NCBI RefSeq assembly: GCF_021366795.1
Contig: NZ_JAHCPS010000006.1
Coordinates: 62,001-126,000, forward strand
Direction: 5' to 3'
Source of the DNA: Macrococcoides caseolyticum
Lineage (GTDB): Bacteria > Bacillota > Bacilli > Staphylococcales > Staphylococcaceae
DNA length: 64,000 nt
A model generated the notes under the pieces. The model was given only the letters and a program-made list of their open reading frames with translations, was not told the origin of the DNA and did no database searches. The translations under genes and the position numbers were made by a program. Positions 20,801-29,900 of this stretch are shown here, piece by piece. Within the stretch, counting starts at the first letter, position 1. The number at the start of each line of letters is the position of its first letter.

Positions 20801-22332
20801 TAATTCTCCACCCCGACTGGTTGTAATATTTCAATCAATTCGCCATTTAAAGAATAACGTTTCGTTTCTGTAATTCTAACTTTAACAAATTGACCAATAG
20901 CTGATTCAGGACCAGCAAAATTGACTAACTTACTTTTGTCTGTATAACCTGCTAAGATTGAATCATTTTTCTTAGAAGTACCTTCACACAATACAATAAC
21001 TTCCTGGTCTTGATAATGACTTAAGGCACGCTCTGTATGATGTTCAACAACTTGATTTAAACGACGAAGACGATCCTTTTTATCTTCTGTAGATACATTA
21101 TCTTTCATTTTTGCTGCAGGCGTTCCCTCACGAGGCGAATACAGGTACGTATATGCATGTTCAAACCCAACACGTTCATATAAATCAATTGTATCTAAGA
21201 ATTGTTCTTCTGTCTCGTTTGGATAACCAACAATGATATCTGTTGTTAAACTTACATTAGGAATGGCTGCTTTAATTTTATCTACAAGTTCAAGATAACT
21301 TTCGCGTGTATACTTTCTCCCCATAATTTTTAAAACATCGTTATTACCACTTTGTACTGGTAAGTGAATATGTGGCACAATGTTTCCACCTTGGGCAAGT
21401 ACTTCAATTAAACGATCATCAAAATCCCATGGGTGACTCGTCATAAAACGGACACGCGGAATATCAATTTTTTGAATATCAGCTAATAAATCACCTAATC
21501 CGTAATTTAAACCTTCAATATCTTTACCATATGCATTGACATTCTGACCAAGTAAACAAATCTCTTTATAACCACGACGCGCAAGATCTCTTACCTCAGC
21601 AATAATCTCTTCTGGCAGACGACTTCGCTCCTTACCGCGCGTAAACGGTACAATACAATATGTACAGAATTTATCACAGCCATACATAATATTAACCCAT
21701 GCTTTTGTTTCACCCATACGCACCTTAGGTAAGTTTTCAATGACGTCACCTTCTTTAGACCATACTTCAACAACCATCGCTTTTGACATATAGGCTTCAT
21801 TTAAAATCGCAGGAAGACGATGAATGTTATGTGTACCAAAAATCATATCAACGTTTTGATACGACTTCATAATTTTATTGACCACAGACTCTTCTTGTGA
21901 CATACAACCACAAACCCCAATTAACACATCAGGTTTAGCCAGTTTAATATGCTTTAAGTTACCAATCTCTCCAAACACTTTGTTCTCAGCATTTTCACGA
22001 ATCGCACAAGTATTGAGTAAAATAACGTCTGCATCATTCACATCGTTTGTTGCCGTATATTCTAATGCCTCTAGAATCCCAGCCATCACTTCGGTATCAT
22101 GTTCATTCATTTGGCAGCCATAAGTACGAATAAAGAATTTACGCCCTCGTCCTAAGCCTTTATATTTTTCGTCAATTGAAAACGCATGATGTTCTACATT
22201 TTCTTTACCACGTTTTTTCGCATCTTTTAAACTCGGTGGCTGATAAACTTTTTCGAAATACTTACTGTAATCTTTCTCAGGTGCATTTTTACCACGCACT
22301 TGAGAAGCATCTAATCTACTTTCTTCATTCAT
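20800..22332 (-). CDS. miaB: tRNA-2-methylthio-N6-dimethylallyladenosine synthase
   Basis: Radical-SAM methylthiotransferase that completes ms2i6A37, acting after MiaA. The 510 residues include the N-terminal UPF0004 domain with three cluster cysteines ([26 protein letters not shown]), the radical-SAM CxxxCxxC motif in [12 protein letters not shown], and a C-terminal TRAM domain (VLCEG...SLNGELI). The long N-terminal extension of about 60 residues is usual in Firmicutes. First gene of the miaB-ricA unit. Confidence 0.97.
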   Translation of the reverse strand: MNEESRLDASQVRGKNAPEKDYSKYFEKVYQPPSLKDAKKRGKENVEHHAFSIDEKYKGLGRGRKFFIRTYGCQMNEHDTEVMAGILEALEYTATNDVNDADVILLNTCAIRENAENKVFGEIGNLKHIKLAKPDVLIGVCGCMSQEESVVNKIMKSYQNVDMIFGTHNIHRLPAILNEAYMSKAMVVEVWSKEGDVIENLPKVRMGETKAWVNIMYGCDKFCTYCIVPFTRGKERSRLPEEIIAEVRDLARRGYKEICLLGQNVNAYGKDIEGLNYGLGDLLADIQKIDIPRVRFMTSHPWDFDDRLIEVLAQGGNIVPHIHLPVQSGNNDVLKIMGRKYTRESYLELVDKIKAAIPNVSLTTDIIVGYPNETEEQFLDTIDLYERVGFEHAYTYLYSPREGTPAAKMKDNVSTEDKKDRLRRLNQVVEHHTERALSHYQDQEVIVLCEGTSKKNDSILAGYTDKSKLVNFAGPESAIGQFVKVRITETKRYSLNGELIEILQPVGVEN

Positions 22333-22484
22333 TTCATACTAACCCCATTTTCAACTTAATCATTACTATAGTATAACTTTTTAAAGATGCTTTTTCAAAG
22401 TATTTTTACTTTACTGTTATCATTTCCGAATTGGAAATATATAACATATGTTAATATTAACTATAAATTTAAGGAGTAAGTCGT

Positions 22485-22577
22485 TTGGAAAGAGCTGAAG
22501 GTTGCGTGAAATGTGGAATGAAAGAAACAACAGTTAAGAATGTATCAATGGCTAGATCTGGTTTATCTAATAATTAA
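22485..22577 (+). pseudogene. truncated zinc-ribbon gene (DUF2082-like remnant)
   Basis: Short reading frame from TTG 22485, eight bases after AAGGAG, coding about 30 residues with GCVKCGMKETTVKNVSMARS and GLSNN at the end. The start resembles the small nucleic-acid-binding zinc-ribbon family DUF2082, which has CxxCG, then a Gly-Ser-Gly-Leu-Ser segment, then a second CxxCGY pair. Here the frame stops right after GLS and the second Cys pair is missing, so it looks 3'-deleted. The stop codon is inside a perfect 12-bp-arm hairpin. Assigned from the motif pattern only. Confidence 0.55.
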
Positions 22578-22603
22578 GACACTTCTTTATCGAAGTGTCT
22601 TAA
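22574..22603. terminator. hairpin joining the zinc-ribbon remnant and the permease pseudogene
   Basis: TTAAGACACTTC / GAAGTGTCTTAA, perfect 12-bp arms and a six-base loop. It contains the stop codons of both converging reading frames. It lacks a long T tract. Confidence 0.6.
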
Positions 22604-23257
22604 TGATTTCTATAGATAAATAATGACACTATACAAATAATAAACCCGATAGCAGTTACGATATATGGCATTTGATATAAATAAAAATGCCAATAGCTAT
22701 TATCACTTAGATTCAGATGCATATTGAAATCATTCATTACTAATAAGTAATGGAAACTAAATGCGAATAAAAGAAACGCTCCACCGATACTTGTTAGAAT
22801 CACATAAGAAAATGGATTTTTAATTCCGAAGGTTAACATAAATCCATTCATAATTAGACTGATTCCAAACATCAGCATAATACCATGAAATTTAAAGAAA
22901 TCATCATTAATGGCATAATATAAACAGGCAAAAATGAATAACAATATATGCGGCACAATCACCAGTATAAAATTTGAAAAATGTATATCCTTTATTGAAA
23001 CTGGTAAAGTATCATACCAAGCTGTTAACTTATATTTTCTTAAATTATCATATTTCTGTGTAAGGATATAAAATATGCATGCTACAAGAAAGATAAATAA
23101 TGTATCAGAAATATTAAAGGTTAAATAACTTTGATCAAATTTAGTTAATGAACCTTTACCTATATATCTTTAAAATTATTGTTAAAAACGACAAGCAAAT
23201 AATTATGATTGGCAAATGTCTTAATAACTTAATATCTGTTCCTAAAGTCTTCTTCAT
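22600..23257 (-). pseudogene. ABC-2 type permease, frameshifted in a TA repeat
   Basis: A good start (ATG 23257 after GGAGTGATT) opens MKKTLGTDIKLLRHLPIIII but stops at 23156 after 33 residues. Translation in another frame continues as GKGSLTKFDQSYLTFN, then hydrophobic spans, to the stop at 22600. Adding two bases (one TA unit) to the tatatat run at 23161-23167 joins them into about 219 residues, close to the 216-residue partner permease just upstream. The repaired protein would have about six membrane spans. It lies one base after the partner gene in a GntR-ABC operon. A sequencing error in the short repeat cannot be excluded. Confidence 0.75.
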
Positions 23258-23258
23258 A

Positions 23259-23909
23259 TTAATCACTCCAAAGCATGTGTTTTGAGCGTGCGTGTTTTCT
23301 TAAATATCTATTTATCCAGAAAATGAATAAAGTTAATAACGCTAAAATAATAAAAGGTAACCATGTAAAGTAAAATACATCTTGATTTATAATGCCTCTA
23401 TCATATAAATTTTGAACAGGCATATATCCGGCTAGAAAGAAAATCAATGTACTCATATTTAAAATAAACATATATTTTTCATTAAATCTTGTATTTAAAT
23501 ATTTTTGTGAAATGATTAATACTGATGAGAATATTGAGATACTAATCATATATAACAAAGGAATCATCATAAAAATCCGATCAGTTCCGACAAGAAAAAA
23601 TGACCATAAAATATATGCCCCAATATTTGAGAATATTACAACAAACAAATCTCTACGAATCCAATCATCTATACTTTTTGGTAAGACGTACAAAAATTCA
23701 GCCAGCTTATACTTATTTATAACAAGCTGAAATCCTGTATAATACGTAATCCAGTAAACAAAAGCTATTGTTAAAGAAAATTGGGCAAACCCGTCGCTTG
23801 GCACAAAAAAATTAAGAATAATAAGACCAATTGTTATGAGTGTAAATGCTATTAATATTGTATTATGAAATCGAAGCAAATTATTCAGAAATTTTAATTC
23901 TTTTAACAT
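23259..23909 (-). CDS. ABC-2 type permease
   Basis: A 216-residue membrane protein with about six hydrophobic spans and short loops, consistent with the permease half of a bacitracin/PSM-type ABC exporter. The C-terminal tail is basic (INRYLRKHARSKHMLWSD). No cleavable signal. The ATG at 23909 follows AGGTGATT. Between the ATPase gene and this one lies a 120-bp remnant of another permease. The substrate is unknown. Similar GntR-ATPase-permease operons (YtrA type; PmtR type in staphylococci) respond to cell-wall antibiotics or export amphipathic peptides; that role is only inferred from the layout. Confidence 0.75.
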   Translation of the reverse strand: MLKELKFLNNLLRFHNTILIAFTLITIGLIILNFFVPSDGFAQFSLTIAFVYWITYYTGFQLVINKYKLAEFLYVLPKSIDDWIRRDLFVVIFSNIGAYILWSFFLVGTDRIFMMIPLLYMISISIFSSVLIISQKYLNTRFNEKYMFILNMSTLIFFLAGYMPVQNLYDRGIINQDVFYFTWLPFIILALLTLFIFWINRYLRKHARSKHMLWSD

Positions 23910-23941
23910 ATTTAATCACCTTTCTCCCATTCTCTAGCAAC

Positions 23942-24061
23942 TTATCTCCCATCATGCCAGATTAAATTCTTATCTCTTGAATACTTCTTCTTTGGTGAAT
24001 AAGTGAAATAAATCAAAACTAATTATAAAAATAAAAAGTATGATATATATCCAGTTATAAC
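23942..24061 (-). pseudogene. 3' remnant of a further ABC permease
   Basis: Directly after the ATPase stop the minus strand can be read NRYNWIYIILFIFIISFDLF, a membrane span, then TKEE. After a one-base frame change it reads YSRDKNLIWHDGR and a stop. This is the same span-plus-basic-tail ending in Trp-x-Asp as the intact neighbour permease. It looks like the deleted and frameshifted end of a third permease. Short, so moderate confidence. Confidence 0.45.
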
Positions 24062-24063
24062 GA

Positions 24064-24963
24064 TTATAGAGCTGATACAACTTCAACTGATTGATCATGT
24101 TGCACGCGCTCCCTTTTCTTAAAGTACATAAGCTCATCGATGTTTACTTTTCGAATTGATACCTCATTACCAAATAATTCTTCCATTACCTGAGCTTCTT
24201 TTGTTAATGCTGTAAAGCTGTCTTCAAAATATTCTGTTCCAACCAATAATCCATTGATCTCATCATCTAATATATATGCTGGTCCTCTTACAATTTTATA
24301 TTCATCTAATATCACATCTTTTTCATCCATCATTAATAGTTTACCTTTTTCAATATATGCAATATAATCTGCAATCGATTCAAGGTCAGACGTGATATGC
24401 GTCGAGAATACTATCGTCATTTCTTCATCCAGCATTAAATCCTGAAAAATCTTTAATAGTTCTACTCTAAATGTCGGATCAAGATTTGAAGTTGACTCAT
24501 CTAAGATAAGTAACTTAGAATGATGACTGAGGGCTGTTGCAAGACTGAGCTTCACCTTCATCCCCTGCGATAGATGTTTAATCTTTTTTTTAACCGGTAC
24601 TTCGAAGCGGTCCAAATAGTTATAGTATGCACTACTATCCCATTGCTCAAAGTACATCTTCATTATCGTTTCAAGTTTCTTAGCATTCATCCACTCAGGA
24701 AAGTGATTTTCACTGAATACAATACCGATTTTCGATAATATCCCAGCTCTATCTTCAAAATAAGTTTGATCAAATATCTTTATTGCTCCACTATCTGGTG
24801 TATTAAGATTTAACAGTTGATAGATAAGCGTCGTTTTTCCTGCACCGTTTTCACCGATAAGTCCCGTAATGTAACCCTTAGGTATTTGAAGACTTGGTAT
24901 ATCTAATACAAATTTATTCTGTTTAAACTTTAAATTAGAAATTTCGATTACATGCTTTGTCAT
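24064..24963 (-). CDS. ABC transporter ATP-binding protein
   Basis: A 299-residue ATPase: Walker A GENGAGKTTL at about residues 35-44, signature LSQGMKVKLSLA, Walker B LLILDESTSNLD and switch histidine STHITSDLE. The C-terminal extension of about 80 residues, rich in acidic residues, fits the YtrB/EcsA-like group that pairs with ABC-2 permeases. The ATG at 24963 follows GGGAGGAAT, two bases after the stop of the GntR gene; an ATG at 24978 overlaps that site. All motifs are intact although the partner permeases are damaged. Confidence 0.88.
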   Translation of the reverse strand: MTKHVIEISNLKFKQNKFVLDIPSLQIPKGYITGLIGENGAGKTTLIYQLLNLNTPDSGAIKIFDQTYFEDRAGILSKIGIVFSENHFPEWMNAKKLETIMKMYFEQWDSSAYYNYLDRFEVPVKKKIKHLSQGMKVKLSLATALSHHSKLLILDESTSNLDPTFRVELLKIFQDLMLDEEMTIVFSTHITSDLESIADYIAYIEKGKLLMMDEKDVILDEYKIVRGPAYILDDEINGLLVGTEYFEDSFTALTKEAQVMEELFGNEVSIRKVNIDELMYFKKRERVQHDQSVEVVSAL

Positions 24964-24965
24964 CT

Positions 24966-25337
24966 TTATTCCTCCCATAAGTCGTTTGTTAGTTCAATGA
25001 AATCTTGTTTGTCAAAATTTAACCGTTTGGCAAGTTGGATTGAAGAAAGTATTAAAGATTCTAATTCTTTATTTGATTGTTCTTCAATCATTGCAATATT
25101 CCCTTGCGATACAAATGTCCCTTTTCCAGGAATCGTATAAAGGTAGCCTAAATCCTCTAAATCCTTATACGCCCGCTTCGTTGTAATCACACTAATGCCT
25201 AACATTTTAGCAAGTGCTCGCATAGACATAAGTGATTCACCTTCTTCTAATTCCTTTGCCATAATCAAACGAATGATTTCTGATTTCAATTGCTCGTAAA
25301 TTGGTTGATCACTTTTTGGGTTAAAATGAATATTCAA
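24966..25337 (-). CDS. GntR-family regulator, YtrA subfamily
   Basis: A 123-residue repressor: N-terminal winged helix (PIYEQLKSEIIRLIM, then MRALAKMLGISVITTKRAYK, and the wing GYLYTIPGKGTFVSQ) and a short helical C-terminal dimerisation tail of about 45 residues, the hallmark of the YtrA subfamily that controls ABC operons. I chose the TTG at 25337, well spaced from AAGGTGA. The GTG at 25382 would put the first residues inside the operator dyad. First gene of the operon; it should be autoregulated through the palindrome at 25359-25387. Confidence 0.85.
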   Translation of the reverse strand: MNIHFNPKSDQPIYEQLKSEIIRLIMAKELEEGESLMSMRALAKMLGISVITTKRAYKDLEDLGYLYTIPGKGTFVSQGNIAMIEEQSNKELESLILSSIQLAKRLNFDKQDFIELTNDLWEE

Positions 25338-25358
25338 TTCATCACCTTCTTCATTGTT

Positions 25359-25387
25359 ATACTGTATATATACAATATACACAGTAT
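25359..25387. promoter_or_regulatory. palindromic operator of the GntR-ABC operon
   Basis: ATACTGTATATA - 5 bp - TATACACAGTAT, one mismatch between arms, 22 bp upstream of the repressor start codon. Symmetry, length and place fit a YtrA-type operator. Confidence 0.7.
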
Positions 25388-25421
25388 ATACGGATTTGTA
25401 AAGTAATTATAAAAGAATAAG

Positions 25422-25457
25422 AAAAACACGTAAACATTAAGCTGTTTACGTGTTTTT
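25422..25457. terminator. strong bidirectional terminator
   Basis: AAAAACACGTAAACA / TGTTTACGTGTTTTT, perfect 15-bp arms and a six-base loop. It closes the ABC exporter operon arriving from the right. It lies just upstream of the GntR operon. Confidence 0.85.
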
Positions 25458-25460
25458 GAT

Positions 25461-25524
25461 GCACGGTTTGATCCCAAACCGGGCATTTTCATACTTTTTT
25501 GCACGGTTTGATGCCGAACCGGGC
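25461..25524. repeat. two 24-bp hairpin repeats, 40 bp apart
   Basis: GCACGGTTTGAT-cc/gc-... units at 25461-25484 and 25501-25524 share 22 of 24 bases, with a 16-bp spacer. Each is itself an inverted repeat (CGGTTT ... AAACCG inside GC ... GC). They lie in the 3' untranslated part of the ABC exporter operon, before its terminator. Much more GC-rich than the surroundings. Confidence 0.7.
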
Positions 25525-25534
25525 GTAAGAATAA

Positions 25535-27385
25535 CTAATCCAGTAATTCTAAATCCTCTCCTGAATTCAGCATGTCATAATACACACCTTGTGTTGCGAT
25601 TAATTCACTTTGTTTACCCGCTTCAACCACTTCACCTTGATTCAGTACAACAACTTTATCCGCTTTTTTCACTGTATTTAATCGATGTGCAATAATAATA
25701 CTTGTTCGACCCTGCATTAGTTTTTCAATGGCTTCCTGTAACTTCATTTCAGTCACCGTGTCAATATTACTTGTTGCTTCATCGAGTAATAATATTTTCG
25801 GATTTAATACGAGTGCACGTGAAATATTGATAAGTTGCTTTTCACCTTGTGATAGATGTGTTGATTCAAATGTTATTTCCGTATCAAATCCATGTTCAAG
25901 GCGCATAATGAAGTCATAAGCGTTCGCATCTTTTGCAGCCTGAATCATCACTTCATCACTAATGTCCTGATTTTTATATTTGATATTTTCCCTGATTGTT
26001 CCGTCAAAGATAAATGGATCCTGTAATACATATGCCATCTGGCGACGAAGGGTTGACTTCGGTATTTCTTTTATATCGATGTCATCAATTTTAATCGTTC
26101 CACCTTGAATTTCATAAAATCTTGCAAGCAGCTGAATAATGGTTGTCTTTCCAGCACCTGTTGCGCCGACAAGCGCTAATGATTCACCCGTTTTAACTTC
26201 AAATGAGACATGATTGATTGTGGGTTTCGTTTGTTCCTCATTATATTTGAATACAACATTTTCTAGTTTTATATCACCTTTTATGTCAAGATGACGATGA
26301 GTATTATCTACATCTATTTCTTCTTCAGTATCAATAATTTCAAATACACGTTCAGCACCACTTAATGCACTTAACACTGTATTAAACTGATTAGCTAAGT
26401 CATTCAATGGTCGTGTGAATTGACGTGCATATTCAGCAAAAATAACAATTGTTCCGACTGTAATGCCATAACCTTTTAATGCAAGTATGCCACCAACCCC
26501 TGCAACGATAGCAAACGAGATATTATTAAAAAAGTTCATTACTTTCGGAATAAATCCTGAATACGTTACAGACCAGAAACTATTATCTCGAACGTTCCGA
26601 TTCTTCTCACTAAATCCATTCATCACTTCTTGCTCTTGTGAGAATACCTTGACAACGACTTGACCTGAAATAATTTCCTCAATATAACCATTCATTTCCC
26701 CAAGTGCTTTTTGTCTGCGTTTATAAAGTGGTCCAGTACGTCTTGTAATCCACTGCATGGCAATGAACATCAACGGAATGATAATCATCGTGAGTAATGT
26801 AAGTAATGGTGACAACATGAGCATCACGATGATTGTTCCAACGATTGTGATAATCGATGATGTAAACTGTATAAATGAGGAATTTAATACTTGAGATATT
26901 GTATCAATATCATTGGTCATACGACTCATCAGTTCACCATGTTGTCGTTTATCAAAGAATGGTATCGGTAACTTCTGCATATGTGAAAATAATTGCATTC
27001 TCAGTTTATATACTGTATCTTGTGCGATTGTCACCATGATGATCGCTGCAATATATGATGTCACAGATAATAAAATAAAGATTATGAGTAGTATGCATAA
27101 ATCCTGGGTTAATCCGTCAAATTTTTTCGGGATAATCTTATTATCGATAATCTTCCCGATCATGTATGGCCCGATTAAACCTAATAAGGATGAAATAATC
27201 ACACACGTAATTACGATAATTAGTTTAAAGTGCGCATCATCCATCAATTGCCAGATTCTCTTCATCGAATATTGCCAGTTCTTCGCATTTGGTATTGTGT
27301 TCCCGCGTTGATCAGTTTTTTGCTTTTTCTTCTTTAAATCTTCTTTCTTTAATATAAATTCATGTCCCAGAATTGATTTAGGCAT
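25535..27385 (-). CDS. ABC exporter half-transporter with canonical catalytic site (second subunit)
   Basis: A 616-residue ABC multidrug-type exporter half: a basic N-terminal tail of about 60 residues, six membrane spans, and an ATPase with Walker A GATGAGKTTI, Walker B ILLLDEATSNID with the catalytic Glu, and H-loop IAHRLNTV. The signature is degenerate (LSQGEKQL rather than LSGGQ). It pairs with the gene ahead, whose defects are complementary, as in BmrC/BmrD and LmrC/LmrD. ATG 27385 after GAGGTGAGG; it overlaps the upstream gene by 8 bp. The substrate is unknown; drug efflux is the usual role. Confidence 0.88.
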   Translation of the reverse strand: MPKSILGHEFILKKEDLKKKKQKTDQRGNTIPNAKNWQYSMKRIWQLMDDAHFKLIIVITCVIISSLLGLIGPYMIGKIIDNKIIPKKFDGLTQDLCILLIIFILLSVTSYIAAIIMVTIAQDTVYKLRMQLFSHMQKLPIPFFDKRQHGELMSRMTNDIDTISQVLNSSFIQFTSSIITIVGTIIVMLMLSPLLTLLTMIIIPLMFIAMQWITRRTGPLYKRRQKALGEMNGYIEEIISGQVVVKVFSQEQEVMNGFSEKNRNVRDNSFWSVTYSGFIPKVMNFFNNISFAIVAGVGGILALKGYGITVGTIVIFAEYARQFTRPLNDLANQFNTVLSALSGAERVFEIIDTEEEIDVDNTHRHLDIKGDIKLENVVFKYNEEQTKPTINHVSFEVKTGESLALVGATGAGKTTIIQLLARFYEIQGGTIKIDDIDIKEIPKSTLRRQMAYVLQDPFIFDGTIRENIKYKNQDISDEVMIQAAKDANAYDFIMRLEHGFDTEITFESTHLSQGEKQLINISRALVLNPKILLLDEATSNIDTVTEMKLQEAIEKLMQGRTSIIIAHRLNTVKKADKVVVLNQGEVVEAGKQSELIATQGVYYDMLNSGEDLELLD

Positions 27386-29087
27386 CGACCTCACCTCTTT
27401 CCTGAGAATCATTGATTTGTTGATACAGCTCAGATGTCTTAAGTAAAGATGCATGGTCACCGAAGCCAACTACTTTACCTTGGTCGAGCAGCAGAATATG
27501 ATCAGCAGTTTTTGCCGTTTCTATTTTTTGACTAACGATAATTCGTGTCATCGGAAGCTGCTGCAATGTATTAAATAGCTTTGATTCTGTGTGTATGTCT
27601 AATGCTGAAGTAGAATCATCCAGTATCAAGATATTAGGTTCACGAATAATTGCACGTGCTATCGCGATACGTTGCTTTTGGCCTCCAGATAAATTGACAC
27701 CTTCCTGGCCGACACGCGTTTTATACTGCTGATCAAAGTCCATGATATTATCATGAATTTGTGCGATTTCAGTAGCTCTCATTACTTCGCTTTCACCAGC
27801 GAGTTGATTACCAAATATAATATTGTCGAACACTGTCCCTGTGAACAATGTATTTTTCTGAGGAACGTAACCTATCATTTCTCTTAAATGACTTTCCTGA
27901 TATTCTTTTATATCTTTTCCATCAATTAATATTTGCCCACGCGTCGGTTCATACATTCGAGGAATTAAGCTTAACATAGCTGATTTACCTGAGCCTGTCG
28001 CCCCCATAACAACAAATTTTTCTCCGGCATTAACTTTAAAATTAATATTCTCCAGTACATTGCGATGAGATAAAGGATATTTAAAGTCTACATCGATAAA
28101 CTCTACACTTACTCCACCCGCATGTGGCTGAATATTAGTTTCTGAAAGTTCTTCATCAACAGGTGTTTTAAGAACTTCAGTCATACGATCACTACTTGCT
28201 TTAGCACGAGAAAAAGCAATGATGATGAAAGCAAACATTGAAAACCCACCCTGCATACGCAAAGCATAATTGATTACTGCAACAAGGGCACCAACATTGA
28301 GTGCATTTTGCGTAACATCTTTTGCCCCCATATAAATTACTACTAAAAGTGCAATATTCATAACGATTAATAAAAACGGTAAAATACGTTCCATTAATTT
28401 AAGTGCTTTAACTGTATCGTTTTTAAGTAATGTTGAGGTGCTTTCAAATTTTGAAGTTTCGTATGCACCACTTAAATTGGCACGTATCATTCTGACAGAT
28501 GATAAATTCTGCTGAATGGTACGGTTGACACCGTCCAGCTCTTTTTGAACACGTTTAAAAAGTTTCATCCCGCTTCTTGCTGATATGTATAAAAATATAA
28601 AGATAATCGGACTGCCTATAAGTAAATATACCGCTAAATGCGGTGCAACCATAAAACTCATAACAATACTGCCGATGACGAGTAATGGTGCACGTAACAT
28701 AATTCTTAAACTCATAAATAGCACCATTTCACATGCGATAACATCACTTGTTAAACGGGTGATTATACTTGATGTACTAAATTTCTCAAGTGTTGTCAGT
28801 GAAAACTTCTGAATATGTTGAAACAATGCTTCTCTTAAATCAAATGAAAATCCATGACAGACATGACTTGCTACAAATGAATTAATGATACCGCAAATAA
28901 ATGCAGCAATACTCATTACAACTAATAGTCCTAGATAGTAAAAAGCTTGATTCAAATCATGTTTTAATATCCCTTCATTGATAATCTGGGATAAGATAAC
29001 AGGTAAACTTAACTCTACAGCTAGTTCCAGTAACATCAGGATTAAAGCAAAGATGATATATCCTGAATAAGGTTTCGTAAACTTCAA
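27378..29087 (-). CDS. ABC exporter half-transporter with degenerate catalytic site (first subunit)
   Basis: A 569-residue half exporter with six spans and an ATPase. Walker [11 protein letters not shown] and signature LSGGQKQRIAIARA are normal, but the catalytic Glu after Walker B is Asp (LILDDSTSALD) and the H-loop His is Gln (IVSQKIETA). These changes are expected in the degenerate-site partner of a heterodimeric exporter. Most likely start TTG 29087, nine bases from AGGTGGG; an in-frame ATG at 29117 lies upstream of that site. Transcribed divergently from the DedA gene. Confidence 0.86.
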   Translation of the reverse strand: MKFTKPYSGYIIFALILMLLELAVELSLPVILSQIINEGILKHDLNQAFYYLGLLVVMSIAAFICGIINSFVASHVCHGFSFDLREALFQHIQKFSLTTLEKFSTSSIITRLTSDVIACEMVLFMSLRIMLRAPLLVIGSIVMSFMVAPHLAVYLLIGSPIIFIFLYISARSGMKLFKRVQKELDGVNRTIQQNLSSVRMIRANLSGAYETSKFESTSTLLKNDTVKALKLMERILPFLLIVMNIALLVVIYMGAKDVTQNALNVGALVAVINYALRMQGGFSMFAFIIIAFSRAKASSDRMTEVLKTPVDEELSETNIQPHAGGVSVEFIDVDFKYPLSHRNVLENINFKVNAGEKFVVMGATGSGKSAMLSLIPRMYEPTRGQILIDGKDIKEYQESHLREMIGYVPQKNTLFTGTVFDNIIFGNQLAGESEVMRATEIAQIHDNIMDFDQQYKTRVGQEGVNLSGGQKQRIAIARAIIREPNILILDDSTSALDIHTESKLFNTLQQLPMTRIIVSQKIETAKTADHILLLDQGKVVGFGDHASLLKTSELYQQINDSQERGEVDA

Positions 29088-29228
29088 TATCACAATCCCA
29101 CCTACTTTCTTATTCATATTATGCCATTAAATAAATTATTTAAAAATAAATTGACTTTGTATTTTTAAAGTCTTATAGACTAGCGTATAATAATAAAAAT
29201 AAAGACTATAAGAATTGGAGCTTGAAAC

Positions 29229-29870
29229 ATGTCAATATTTACGCAACTCATGGATTTTATTTTACACATTGATGAACACCTAGTGAATATCGTTAAAGAT
29301 TATGGGGGCTTAACTTACGCTATTCTTTTTGGCATTGTATTTGTTGAAACTGGACTCGTAATTATGCCGTTCTTACCAGGTGATTCAATGTTATTTGCTG
29401 CAGGAGCACTTGCACCTCAAGGTGCACTCAACATCTGGATATTATTTATATTACTAACTTGTGCTGCTATTCTTGGAGACACTTTAAATTACCATATCGG
29501 AAAATGGGTGGGTTACGGTATCGTCAATCATCCTAAAATTGGTCGTTTAATCAAACAAGATCATATGTTAAAAGCTGAAAATTTCTTTAATACATATGGT
29601 GGTAAAACAATCGTTATTGCTAGATTTGTGCCATTTATTCGTACTTTCATTCCGTTTGTCGCTGGAGCAAGTTCAATGAAATACAGCTATTTTATTTTAT
29701 ATAATGTGATTGGTGCCGTAATGTGGGTTGGCATTTGTTTAGCCGGTGGATACTTCTTCGGTAACATTCCTATCGTTAAGAATAATTTTGAAATTGTGCT
29801 CATCGTCATTATTCTATTATCGATATTACCAGCGATTATTAGTGTGATTAATAATATACGCAAAAAATAA
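29229..29870 (+). CDS. DedA family membrane protein
   Basis: A 213-residue integral membrane protein of the DedA/VTT family, whose members act as lipid scramblases or flippases, including undecaprenyl-phosphate and PE translocases. Seen: ETGLVIMPFLPGDSMLFAAGAL and the re-entrant-loop motif ARFVPFIRTFIPFVAGASSM with conserved Arg and Pro, plus C-terminal spans. The ATG at 29229 follows TTGGAG. Single gene with its own terminator. The substrate cannot be told from the sequence. Confidence 0.9.
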   Translation: MSIFTQLMDFILHIDEHLVNIVKDYGGLTYAILFGIVFVETGLVIMPFLPGDSMLFAAGALAPQGALNIWILFILLTCAAILGDTLNYHIGKWVGYGIVNHPKIGRLIKQDHMLKAENFFNTYGGKTIVIARFVPFIRTFIPFVAGASSMKYSYFILYNVIGAVMWVGICLAGGYFFGNIPIVKNNFEIVLIVIILLSILPAIISVINNIRKK

Positions 29871-29900
29871 AAGTGAGGCGCAATCACATGCCTCACTTTT
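29869..29900. terminator. bidirectional terminator between the DedA gene and thiZ
   Basis: AAAAGTGAGGC / GCCTCACTTTT with a ten-base loop and T tract on the plus side. Confidence 0.85.

Noticed and set aside
25461-25524. Two spaced repeats as a minimal CRISPR
   Set aside because: Only two units, a 16-bp spacer that is too short, and each repeat is a hairpin in a 3' untranslated region.
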